From UBA6624 sp964517115 [NCBI: uncultured bacterium] (lineage in GTDB: Bacteria; UBP7; UBA6624): a stretch of 19,041 bases of DNA. The notes below the pieces were generated by a model. The model was not told where the DNA came from, searched no databases, and saw nothing but the letters and a program-made list of their open reading frames with translations. The position numbers and the translations under genes are program-made. This document shows, piece by piece, positions 1 through 7,738 of the stretch. The stretch is taken from assembly GCA_964517115.1 (NCBI GenBank), contig CAZFBE010000019.1:1-19041 (forward strand). The letters run 5' to 3'. Every line of letters starts with the position of its first letter. The stretch's first letter is position 1.

Positions 1-2
1 GA

Positions 3-683
3 GATGTTTCTCCTTTTGAGATTGATGAAAAAGTGTTAGGGTTACCAGTGATGGACGGTGAACTGGTAAATAAACAAACATTTGATTTTGTGGATGAGGT
101 ATCAAGAGACACTGCTGCTCCAGGAGGAGGCTCTGTAGCAGCTCTTGCTGGATCTCTTGGAGCCGCATTGGGAACAATGGTTGCAAACCTCTCTGTAGGA
201 AAATCGAAATTCGATAATCACTATGAGAAACTTTGTAAGATTTCTGAAACAGGACAAAAAATCAAAGACGCTCTTGTCAAAGCAGTTGATGAAGACACAA
301 ATGCATTTGACTCTGTAATAGAGGCAATGCGAATGCCAAAAGACACTGAAGAGGAAAAAGAAACCAGAAAAAAAATGATGCAAGAAGGTTATAAAAAAGC
401 AACCGACGTTCCACTTCAAACAGTCAAAAATTGTGTTGAAGCATTGAATGTATGTTTTGAAATATCAGAAATCATGGATGCCGGAATGGCAAGCGATGTT
501 GGATCCGGTGCCCTAATGGCGAAAGCAGGTGCGGAATCTGCAGGCTTAAATGTAAAAATAAACCTGAAAGAAATAAAGGATGAGAAGTTCAAGAAAGACT
601 ATGAGTCAAGGCTTAATGAATATTTGGAAAAAAGCAATCAGTTTTGTGAAAAAACATTATCAAACGTAAATAAAAAAATCTAA
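3..683 (+). CDS. Cyclodeaminase domain, probable C-terminal part of fused glutamate formimidoyltransferase/formimidoyl-THF cyclodeaminase (5' truncated)
   Basis: Formimidoyltetrahydrofolate cyclodeaminase releases ammonia from 5-formimino-THF to give methenyl-THF in histidine breakdown. The sequence shows the family hallmark APGGGSVAALAG near the start of the domain, followed by an all-helical body ending near residue 226 of the visible frame. The frame is open to the left edge of the window. The upstream residues DVSPFEIDEKVLG resemble the linker that joins the formiminotransferase half to the cyclodeaminase half in bifunctional FtcD proteins. A separate gene starting at the GTG at 33 or the ATG at 51 is possible, but neither has a good ribosome binding site. 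I therefore read this as a partial gene. It converges on the next gene with a 12-nt gap. The family assignment is firm; the fusion is an inference. Confidence 0.85.
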   Translation, partial: DVSPFEIDEKVLGLPVMDGELVNKQTFDFVDEVSRDTAAPGGGSVAALAGSLGAALGTMVANLSVGKSKFDNHYEKLCKISETGQKIKDALVKAVDEDTNAFDSVIEAMRMPKDTEEEKETRKKMMQEGYKKATDVPLQTVKNCVEALNVCFEISEIMDAGMASDVGSGALMAKAGAESAGLNVKINLKEIKDEKFKKDYESRLNEYLEKSNQFCEKTLSNVNKKI

Positions 684-695
684 TAAAATCTTTTT

Positions 696-1691
696 TTACT
701 CATCACCAAAAGCTTCGTCAAAAACTCTATCACTGCTTGGAAAATCCAAAGACTTAACAAAAGAACATGCTTCCATTGCCCCATGCTCCCTGTCCATTAA
801 AGCATCTTCCCATTCAACCGACAATGGTCCCTTGTATCCAATATGATTTAATGCACGAATTATTTCTTCAAAATCAACCTCACCCCTTCCAAGGCTCCTA
901 AAATCCCAACCTCTTTGGGATTCTCCAAAATTTAAATGGCTTCCGAGTATGCCTGTTTTCCCATCAAGTTGTAAGGCAGCATCCTTCATGTGGCAATGAT
1001 ATATTCTGTCCTTGAATTCATATAAAAATCTTACAGGGTCAACCATTTGCCAATGCAGATGGCTTGGGTCAAAATTAAAACCAAAAGCAAGCCTATTGTC
1101 AACTGCACCTAATGCTCTTTTTGCAGTGATTATGTCAAAAGCTATTTCCGTAGGGTGGACTTCTAATGCAAATTTCACACCACACTCATCAAAGACATCC
1201 AAAATAGGGTTCCACATTTTTGCAAAATGTTTAAATCCATCTTCAATCATTTCATCAGAAACAGGAGGAAAACTATAAATCATATGCCAAATCGAAGAAC
1301 CTGTAAAACCATTGACAACATCAACACCAATATTCTTTGCAGCATGAGCGGTGTCCTTCATTTTCTGAATTGCCCACTCCCTCTTTCCCTCAGCGTCACC
1401 GTGGAGATTTTTGGGAACAAACATGTCAGATCTTGAATCATTATTCAAATCACAAACTAACTGTCCCGCTAAATGATTGCTGATTGACCAACAATTTAAG
1501 CCATGCTTGGAGAGAATTTCTTTTCTGCTTTTTGCATAATCAACATCATTTGCAGCTTTTGTAACATCAACATGGTCTCCCCAACAAGCTAATTCAAGCC
1601 CTTCATAACCCCAAGAAGATGCCTTTTCGGCAATTACTTCTAAAGTTAAATCTGCCCATTGCCCTGTAAAAAGTGTTACTGGTCTTGTCAT
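696..1691 (-). CDS. Sugar phosphate isomerase/epimerase-family protein (xylose isomerase-like TIM barrel)
   Basis: A 331-residue protein of the xylose isomerase-like TIM-barrel family (AP endonuclease 2 fold), whose members use divalent metals to isomerise or epimerise sugars, polyols or keto sugars. Likely metal ligands are visible at the expected strand ends: E177 (ALEVHP), D208 and H211 (NFDPSHLHWQ), H234 (YHCHMKDA) and E293 (SVEWEDA). There is no signal peptide, so it should be cytoplasmic. The start has a strong GGAGGG site just upstream, lying directly after the stop of the MFS gene; the two genes are 8 nt apart and probably co-transcribed. The pairing suggests the transporter brings in this enzyme's substrate or a precursor. 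The exact sugar cannot be told from sequence. It is not xylose isomerase proper, judging by length and motifs. Confidence 0.85.
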   Translation of the reverse strand: MTRPVTLFTGQWADLTLEVIAEKASSWGYEGLELACWGDHVDVTKAANDVDYAKSRKEILSKHGLNCWSISNHLAGQLVCDLNNDSRSDMFVPKNLHGDAEGKREWAIQKMKDTAHAAKNIGVDVVNGFTGSSIWHMIYSFPPVSDEMIEDGFKHFAKMWNPILDVFDECGVKFALEVHPTEIAFDIITAKRALGAVDNRLAFGFNFDPSHLHWQMVDPVRFLYEFKDRIYHCHMKDAALQLDGKTGILGSHLNFGESQRGWDFRSLGRGEVDFEEIIRALNHIGYKGPLSVEWEDALMDREHGAMEACSFVKSLDFPSSDRVFDEAFGDE

Positions 1692-1694
1692 TTT

Positions 1695-1700
1695 CCCTCC
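1695..1700 (-). promoter_or_regulatory. Ribosome binding site of the isomerase gene
   Basis: GGAGGG on the minus strand lies 3 nt before the ATG at 1691 and overlaps the end of the MFS stop codon. It supports this start and shows that classical Shine-Dalgarno sites are used in this genome, at least for genes with a leader. Confidence 0.7.
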
Positions 1701-3283
1701 TAAATCTTCACCTGCTTATAACCACCCTTTCTTCTGAAATAATTAATCAGAACAAAATAGCAAAAAGCCATAAAGACAGGGGGTATTGAAGCAAGCCTTA
1801 AAGCACTGCTTTTAGCTTCAGTTGTAGATTGCGTAAGGGCTTTTTTCTTTTCTTGGAGCCTTGTAAATGATTCTGAACCATCATCATTAGATAAGCTATC
1901 ATCAAGCTCCTTCATGCTTTCCTGGTCCAATTGCTGATATTCTCCAAAAATGCTGTTTTTGTTTTCTGCGAGGATAAACTCTTGGTAATATTCGGGTTGG
2001 TTTGTTTTTAGAGTTTTGTATATCTGTGTATCTTGCAGGTTTCCTAGTAAAGGTGTTCCAATTATCCCTACACCAAGCATTCCAACTGCAGCAATAGCGT
2101 TAATAGTCAAAGCTCCTCCTTTGGGAAACTGCTCAGCAACCAAGCCTAAAGTACAAGGCCAAAAGAATGTTTGTCCAATCCCGTATATTGTTGCTGCACC
2201 CAAAATAAACCATGGACTAACAGAACTTACGGACAAGGAATAGATTCCACAAGCAGCAAAAATAGAGCTGAATGCCAATATCTGTAAAGGCGAAAACCTT
2301 TTTGACAAATCTCCAATAGCCTTGAGCCGCAAAAGCATCATGAGTGTTGCTGTATATATCAAAACCCATATACCATCTAGTCCAATCTTCCCCATTGCAG
2401 GACCCATAAGATCCTTAATCCAAGCATCAGTGCCTAATTCTGTTGTAGCCAATGGAATCATCAACAACAATAAGAAAATAAACAAGGGCTTTCCAGGAGC
2501 CCAAGAAACCACCTTTCCATACCAAGCAACAATTAAAGCAGTGACCAACCAAATCAACTGAGTTGTTGATAGTCCCATGTACTCAATTGGAAAAAATTTG
2601 GTTCCAATCTCAAAAACAACAAGCCATGTAACTATCAATGCCCCCATCCATCCCATTTCTTTCAACATCGCAGTATGGGATACTCCTGCTTCAACCCTCT
2701 CATGAATAGGAAATTTTGTATCTTTCAACCTGAGTCCATAGACAATTGCTGGGAATAACAAAACAATGACTTGCCATTGCCATGACAAGCCTGTAGCTGC
2801 AACTAAAAGAGCCAATAGCCCACCCAAAACTAAACCGCCTGGCCATCCAGCATGGAGAATTGTCAACCATTTCGTTTTTGCTTTCTTGTAAACAGTTGCA
2901 ATCGCAGGATTTATGACAGCTTCAACGGTACCATTCCCCAAAGCTCCTATAAAGGAACCCCACCAAAGCCACCAGTAATCTTTTGCCATGACAAGCAACA
3001 AGACTTGCAAAGCATGACAGAAGAAAGCAAAAAACATTGCTTTCCTATATCCCCATTTATCAATAAAGAGTGAAAAAAGAACAATACTTATCGCAAATGG
3101 CCAAAGGCCTACTCCAAAGATTTCTCCTTTTTGAGTTTCACTAAGATTAAACATTTCCTGCCAAACATTATCGAGAAGCATTATTCTTACAATGAATGAA
3201 AATGATGTGGCTATCAAGGCAATAAAGCATGTTTTAAATAATTTTTTTGAATCAATTGAACTTAAAGATTGTGTTTTGGGCAT
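1700..3283 (-). CDS. MFS transporter, probable sugar or polyol permease
   Basis: A 527-residue polytopic membrane protein with about twelve hydrophobic segments and the glycine/aromatic-rich helices of the major facilitator superfamily. I chose the ATG at 3283 because a GGAGG site sits 5 nt upstream; the reading frame is open to 3328, but those 15 extra codons would place the ribosome binding site inside the gene. An unusual feature is a strongly hydrophilic stretch at about residues 413-493, rich in Glu, Gln, Ser and Lys, before a last membrane helix at about 496-515 and a basic C-terminus. As far as I remember, MFS proteins of this shape occur beside sugar isomerase/epimerase-like genes in planctomycetes and related groups. 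It is the first gene of a two-gene unit and diverges from the UbiD-like gene at 3361. Substrate unknown. Confidence 0.85.
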   Translation of the reverse strand: MPKTQSLSSIDSKKLFKTCFIALIATSFSFIVRIMLLDNVWQEMFNLSETQKGEIFGVGLWPFAISIVLFSLFIDKWGYRKAMFFAFFCHALQVLLLVMAKDYWWLWWGSFIGALGNGTVEAVINPAIATVYKKAKTKWLTILHAGWPGGLVLGGLLALLVAATGLSWQWQVIVLLFPAIVYGLRLKDTKFPIHERVEAGVSHTAMLKEMGWMGALIVTWLVVFEIGTKFFPIEYMGLSTTQLIWLVTALIVAWYGKVVSWAPGKPLFIFLLLLMIPLATTELGTDAWIKDLMGPAMGKIGLDGIWVLIYTATLMMLLRLKAIGDLSKRFSPLQILAFSSIFAACGIYSLSVSSVSPWFILGAATIYGIGQTFFWPCTLGLVAEQFPKGGALTINAIAAVGMLGVGIIGTPLLGNLQDTQIYKTLKTNQPEYYQEFILAENKNSIFGEYQQLDQESMKELDDSLSNDDGSESFTRLQEKKKALTQSTTEAKSSALRLASIPPVFMAFCYFVLINYFRRKGGYKQVKI

Positions 3284-3360
3284 AATCACCTCCAAATCTA
3301 ACTTTGATATAGTGTAATTTAAAAACAAAGAAAGGAATAATTTTTTAGAATAATTTTTAT
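3284..3360. promoter_or_regulatory. Divergent promoter region between the MFS gene and the menaquinone operon
   Basis: A 77-nt AT-rich gap between two divergent genes, so it must serve transcription in both directions. On the plus strand a TAGAAT hexamer (3346-3351) ends 9 nt before the ATG at 3361 and there is no Shine-Dalgarno site, which suggests a leaderless or near-leaderless transcript. On the minus strand the MFS gene has a leader with a GGAGG site. I see no convincing -35 box on either strand. Confidence 0.45.
3289..3293 (-). promoter_or_regulatory. Ribosome binding site that fixes the MFS start
   Basis: GGAGG on the minus strand, 5 nt before the ATG at 3283. It is the reason for preferring that ATG over in-frame codons further upstream. 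Confidence 0.7.
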
Positions 3361-4794
3361 ATGAAGAATTTATCGGATTACATCAAAAACCTAGAACAAA
3401 AGAAAGACCTTGTCAAGATAAAACAAGAAATAGATCCGAAAATTGAAATAACTGTAATTGGAGAACATTTCACGAGGAACAATAAAGAAGCAATTCTTTT
3501 TGAAAACATAAAAGGTAGCAAATTCCCTTTGGCGGTCAATCTTTTTGGGAGCAAAGAAAGAGTTTCAAGTGCTTTTGGAGTTGACCATATTGATGAACAT
3601 GCAAAGAGAATAGAAGGCTTTATAAAACCTCCGAAGGTTTCAAGTATTATGGACGCTGTAACAATGCTTCCAAAATTTGCTGAAATACGTAAATTCATAC
3701 CAAAGACTGTCAAAAAAGCACCTTGTCAAGAAATTGTCTTGAAGGGCGAATCTGCAAATCTAGACATCTTGCCAATTCCAACCTTATGGCCTAAAGATGC
3801 TGGTCCATACATATGCTTTGGATCAACAATCACAAATGACCCTGAAACAGGAGCAAGAAATGTTGGACTTTATAGATTGCAAAAACACGATAAAAAAACC
3901 TTGGGGATGCATTGGCAGTTACATAAAGATGGTAAAAGGCATGAAGTAAAGGCAAAAAAGAAAAATGAAAAAATACCTGTTGCAATTGCAATTGGAGGAG
4001 ATCCAGCAACAATGTATTCTGGAAGCGCACCTCTTCCACCTGGAATTGACGAATTCCTTTTAGCAGGATTTCTTAATAAAAGACCGGTTGAAGTCGTCAA
4101 ATGTATCAATTCGGACATCAAGGTTCCAGCACAAGCTGAGTTCATACTTGAAGGATGGGTTGATCCAAATGAAACAAAAGAAGAAGGCCCTTTTGGGGAC
4201 CACACTGGGTTCTATAGTCATCCTGGGCCATATCCTGTTTTCCACTTGGAGCTAATAACACACAGAAAGAAAGCGATTTTTCCACACATCATCGTTGGAA
4301 AACCATTACAAGAAGATTGGTTCTTGGGTTGGGCAACAGAAAGGATATTCCTTCCATTGATTAAACTGTTTTGCCCTGAAATCAAAGATATGCATTTTCC
4401 GCCAGAAGGCGTTTTTCACAACATGCTGCTAGTAAGCATAAAAAAGAATTACCCTGGGCAAGCTAGAAAAGTAATTCATGCGATATGGGGTATTGGCTTA
4501 TTAAGCCTTACTAAATTTGTTGTAGTAGTTGATGATGATGTTGATGTTCAGAACATAAGCGAAACAACATTTCATGCCTTGTCAAACATAGATCCAAAAA
4601 GAGATATCGTTTTGGATAGTGGTCCAGTAGATGTTCTTGATCATGCAAGCCCTGTTGAAGGTTATGGATCAAAAATCGGATTTGATGGCACTAGAAAAAT
4701 CAAAGGAGAATCCTTGATAAGAGAATGGCCGGAACAAGTTGACATAGATCAACAAAAGATTGATGAAATTCTTAAAAAAATCAAAAACAATTAA
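3361..4794 (+). CDS. mqnL: UbiD-family decarboxylase, probable menaquinone (futalosine pathway) decarboxylase MqnL-type
   Basis: A 477-residue UbiD-family enzyme. UbiD enzymes use prenylated FMN, made by UbiX, to decarboxylate aromatic acids. The family hallmark EEGPFGDHTGFY is present at about residues 274-285, containing acidic residues of the active site, and the length is usual for the family. It is followed without a gap by a UbiA-like prenyltransferase (TAATG, 1-nt overlap), and further along the same run by UbiX and MqnE. In that setting the likely substrate is the prenylated 1,4-dihydroxy-6-naphthoate of the futalosine pathway, not 4-hydroxybenzoate. The family call is firm; the substrate is inferred from neighbours. 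The ATG lacks a ribosome binding site and may head a leaderless transcript. Confidence 0.88.
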   Translation: MKNLSDYIKNLEQKKDLVKIKQEIDPKIEITVIGEHFTRNNKEAILFENIKGSKFPLAVNLFGSKERVSSAFGVDHIDEHAKRIEGFIKPPKVSSIMDAVTMLPKFAEIRKFIPKTVKKAPCQEIVLKGESANLDILPIPTLWPKDAGPYICFGSTITNDPETGARNVGLYRLQKHDKKTLGMHWQLHKDGKRHEVKAKKKNEKIPVAIAIGGDPATMYSGSAPLPPGIDEFLLAGFLNKRPVEVVKCINSDIKVPAQAEFILEGWVDPNETKEEGPFGDHTGFYSHPGPYPVFHLELITHRKKAIFPHIIVGKPLQEDWFLGWATERIFLPLIKLFCPEIKDMHFPPEGVFHNMLLVSIKKNYPGQARKVIHAIWGIGLLSLTKFVVVVDDDVDVQNISETTFHALSNIDPKRDIVLDSGPVDVLDHASPVEGYGSKIGFDGTRKIKGESLIREWPEQVDIDQQKIDEILKKIKNN

Positions 4795-5636
4795 TGAGCA
4801 TTACCTCATCAATGCTTCGACTTGTTAAATTTGAACACACCATTTTTGCTCTCCCTTTTGCTTTTGTCGGTGTTATTGCTGGGCTGAGAAGCTTTCCAGA
4901 TTCAAAAACAAGTTTACTGATTTTGGGTGCAATGATTGGAGCACGAACTGCGGCAATGGGACTCAACAGAATCATCGACCTTCCTTATGACAAAAAAAAT
5001 CCAAGAACAAAAAAATGGGAACTTGTGACAGGGGAGATTAAAGAAAAACCAGTTTGGATACTCATTTTTTTTAGCCTGATTATCCTGGGTTACTGTACAA
5101 AAGAATTAAGCCATCTTGCATGGCAATTGTCACCAATAGCAATCCTGCTTTTATCAATTTATCCTTTTACGAAAAGATGGGGTACCTTTTGCCATCTATG
5201 GCTTGGCTTAACTTTGTCATGTGCTCCAGCTGGAGGGTTTATTGCAGTTACCAATGGGTGGGGAGACAATCTTTATATGATCTGCCTTGCAGTTACATTT
5301 TGGGTTGCAGGCTTTGACATCCTTTATTCAATGCAAGATACCTCATTTGATAAAAAAGAAGGACTTTATTCGGTTCCTTCTGTATACGGAAAAGAAAAAG
5401 CATTCCTGATTTCAAGGATTTTTCACTTTTTTGCAGCTATATTTTTTTTCCTTTTCGGAAAAGCTTTTGATTGGAGTCAAAGCTGGACCATTGGGTGCTG
5501 CCTCATGACCATGCTTCTAGTGTGGCAACATTCAATAATCACTCCACAAAATCTCAAAAAAATCAATGCTTCATTTTTTTCAGCAAATGGCTGGATAAGC
5601 GTCCTATTGCTAATTGCAGCCTCATTAACAATATGA
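4794..5636 (+). CDS. mqnP: UbiA-family polyprenyltransferase, probable 1,4-dihydroxy-6-naphthoate prenyltransferase (MqnP-type)
   Basis: A 280-residue integral membrane prenyltransferase of the UbiA superfamily. Both Asp-rich motifs that bind the Mg-diphosphate of the prenyl donor are visible: N58-x3-D62-x3-D66 (NRIIDLPYD) and D175...D182-x3-D186 (YSMQDTSFD). Hydrophobic helices fill the rest. The start overlaps the UbiD stop by 1 nt, and the end overlaps the DUF5916 gene by 4 nt (ATGA), so it is translationally coupled on both sides. Being next to the UbiD homologue and in the same run as MqnE, it most likely attaches the polyprenyl tail to 1,4-dihydroxy-6-naphthoate. 4-Hydroxybenzoate prenyltransferase is the alternative, but nothing else here suggests ubiquinone. 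Confidence 0.87.
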   Translation: MSITSSMLRLVKFEHTIFALPFAFVGVIAGLRSFPDSKTSLLILGAMIGARTAAMGLNRIIDLPYDKKNPRTKKWELVTGEIKEKPVWILIFFSLIILGYCTKELSHLAWQLSPIAILLLSIYPFTKRWGTFCHLWLGLTLSCAPAGGFIAVTNGWGDNLYMICLAVTFWVAGFDILYSMQDTSFDKKEGLYSVPSVYGKEKAFLISRIFHFFAAIFFFLFGKAFDWSQSWTIGCCLMTMLLVWQHSIITPQNLKKINASFFSANGWISVLLLIAASLTI

Positions 5637-7738
5637 AAAAAAATAAATTTTTCCTTTTTTTGCTACTGCTTGCATCAAAAACAATAAATACCCCTACCTT
5701 GAAAGAAGATGTGAAAATCGATGGGATCATCGAAGAGGGAGTTTGGGAAAAAGCAACAATTGTTGAAGATTGGACTCAACAACAACCAGAAGAAGGCCAA
5801 AAAGGGACATTGGAGGCTAGGTTTTTTATTTGGAGAGATGAAAAAAATCTATATATCGGATATGAGGCAAAAACAGACAAGGTAATAAACCATTACAAGA
5901 AGAGAGACCAAACGCTTTATAACGATGACAAAATAGAAATTGTTCTTGACCCTTATCTTTCAAAAAGGAATGGTTATTATTTTGGCATTAATGCCAATGG
6001 CAGCAGGGTTGATGGAACAATAACAAATGAATCCCGCCAAGACCAAGACTGGGATGGGTATTGGGAAGGGATGGGAATATTGACAAAAGATGGCTGGAGT
6101 GCTGAAATAAAAATCCCATTCTCAACACTTGCTTACAACAAAGACAATAATGCTTGGGGAATAAATTTCAGATACTGGAATACAGAAAATAGAGAATCTG
6201 GATATTGGACTGGATGGGAAAAAAGCAATAGCCTTAACACCCTATCAAAAGCAGGAGAGATGACGGGGATGGGAAACCTGCCAAACTCAAACCCCTGGAT
6301 ACTCAAACCATTCGCACTTGGAAAAGTACTTGAAGAAACAAAAACTGAATATGATTTTGATGCTGGGGTTGACATTGCAGGAGCACCATGGAAAGGATGG
6401 AGGATTGCATCAGTTTTAAATGCTGATTTTGGTGAAGCAGAAGCAGACATACAGCAAAGCAACATAACCAGATATTCTCTATTTTTTCCAGAAAAAAGAG
6501 ATTTCTTCCTGGAGAATTCAGGGCTTTTTTCTTTTGGAAGCAAAAGTTCCGCTCTTCCTTTTCATAGCAGAAATATTGGCCTTGACGAAAATGGCAACCA
6601 ACTTCCACTTCGTCTTGGATCCAAAATAACAGGAAAATTCAATATAAACGAAATTGGCTTTCTCACAGCATGGGTTGAAAATTCCATTGATGAATACTAC
6701 ACAATCTTCAGATCAAAACATCAAATTACAAAAAATACAACAGTTGGATTCATATCCTCAAACGAGAATTCTGAATCATCAAATCTAACAAATGGAATCG
6801 ACGTTTCATGGAAGTCAACCAACAAGAATGGGACAAGATTAAATGCTGACATATGGTCGCAATTCTCACTAGATGACAACAAGGATGGAGAAGCTCATTA
6901 CTTTAAACTAGAAAGTTTTGGCAACCCCTTTTCGGCATCTGCAGAATATATGATTTTCGAAAAAGATTTTGACCCAGGTTTAGGTTATTACAGATATTCA
7001 TCACTGGATGAAGAAATAAAGGTTAAAAAAATCGAAATCGAACATTCAAAATACTTGTCTAAATGTATTAATTTCTGGAAAAAAGAATGTGAAAAAAAAT
7101 ACCAAATACAAGAAATCTCGAATGAAGTTAGCTTCAATGAAATTTCAAATGGAGAAAATCAACTAATAGAAAATTCTTTGACAATAGAGCCATTGGGACT
7201 CTCGATGACGAATGGATGGAGCTTAAGTCCTTCAATCACAATGTACAAATCAATCTTAGATCAAGATTTTGAACCCTGGTCGCTTCCTGGAACAATAATT
7301 CCAGCAGGAGAATATGACTATGTAGATTATGGGTTTCGCTACTTTGGCTCAGCCTATGATTACAAATGGGTTTGGGGAGGAGGCTTGAATTCTGGAGACT
7401 GGTATGATGGGAAAAAAACAAGCCTTGATGGATGGCTTAATTACAAGATTACAAATGATTTTTCTTTCAGCCCAGGATGGAGTTTTGATAATGTGGAAAG
7501 GGGAAGCTCTTCAGGAAGCTCTGAAATATATTCGTTTGATTTCAATTACACACCAACATCATCTCATCTCTATAAAATAGAGATTCAGAAAAACAATACC
7601 TCAGATGCTATCAATACATACTTTAGATTTGAACTTCATCCAAAAGATGGAGAGGCAACTTACCTCGTCATCAATAGCAACAATGAGGAAAGTGGAGATT
7701 CTTGGAAAATAATTCTTAAAAAGGAGTGGTTATATTAA
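5633..7738 (+). CDS. DUF5916-type outer-membrane protein with N-terminal CBM9-like domain
   Basis: A 701-residue secreted protein. The ATG at 5633 overlaps the prenyltransferase stop by 4 nt and begins a clean signal peptide (MKKNKFFLFLLLLASK); the frame is open further upstream but only inside the previous gene. Residues about 25-205 look like the carbohydrate-binding module 9-like sandwich that starts many of these proteins (KIDGIIEEGVWEKA near the start). The DUF5916 hallmark FFPEKRDFFLENSGLFSFG lies at about 284-302. The rest alternates like beta strands and ends in an aromatic residue (WLY), as expected for an outer-membrane barrel recognised by BAM. The function of DUF5916 proteins is not established; some are annotated as hydrolases without firm evidence. 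Its place inside a menaquinone gene run is unexplained. Confidence 0.83.
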   Translation: MKKNKFFLFLLLLASKTINTPTLKEDVKIDGIIEEGVWEKATIVEDWTQQQPEEGQKGTLEARFFIWRDEKNLYIGYEAKTDKVINHYKKRDQTLYNDDKIEIVLDPYLSKRNGYYFGINANGSRVDGTITNESRQDQDWDGYWEGMGILTKDGWSAEIKIPFSTLAYNKDNNAWGINFRYWNTENRESGYWTGWEKSNSLNTLSKAGEMTGMGNLPNSNPWILKPFALGKVLEETKTEYDFDAGVDIAGAPWKGWRIASVLNADFGEAEADIQQSNITRYSLFFPEKRDFFLENSGLFSFGSKSSALPFHSRNIGLDENGNQLPLRLGSKITGKFNINEIGFLTAWVENSIDEYYTIFRSKHQITKNTTVGFISSNENSESSNLTNGIDVSWKSTNKNGTRLNADIWSQFSLDDNKDGEAHYFKLESFGNPFSASAEYMIFEKDFDPGLGYYRYSSLDEEIKVKKIEIEHSKYLSKCINFWKKECEKKYQIQEISNEVSFNEISNGENQLIENSLTIEPLGLSMTNGWSLSPSITMYKSILDQDFEPWSLPGTIIPAGEYDYVDYGFRYFGSAYDYKWVWGGGLNSGDWYDGKKTSLDGWLNYKITNDFSFSPGWSFDNVERGSSSGSSEIYSFDFNYTPTSSHLYKIEIQKNNTSDAINTYFRFELHPKDGEATYLVINSNNEESGDSWKIILKKEWLY
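7721..7726 (+). promoter_or_regulatory. Ribosome binding site of the PNGase F-like gene
   Basis: AAGGAG inside the 3' end of the DUF5916 gene, 11 nt before the ATG at 7738. The spacing is rather long, but an in-frame GTG at 7726 would sit inside the site, so the ATG is preferred. Confidence 0.5.

Noticed and set aside
102-419. Minus-strand open frame of 105 codons inside the cyclodeaminase gene
   Set aside because: Its protein has no domain-like pattern (Cys/Phe/Ser-rich), and it is fully antisense to a clear family member.
3378-4245. Several antisense open frames within the UbiD-like gene
   Set aside because: They overlap each other and lie opposite a well-conserved enzyme; composition is typical of antisense translation.
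6133-6608. Two minus-strand open frames (136 and 101 codons) inside the DUF5916 gene
   Set aside because: Antisense to conserved DUF5916 sequence including FFPEKRDFFLE; no ribosome sites and no recognisable motifs.
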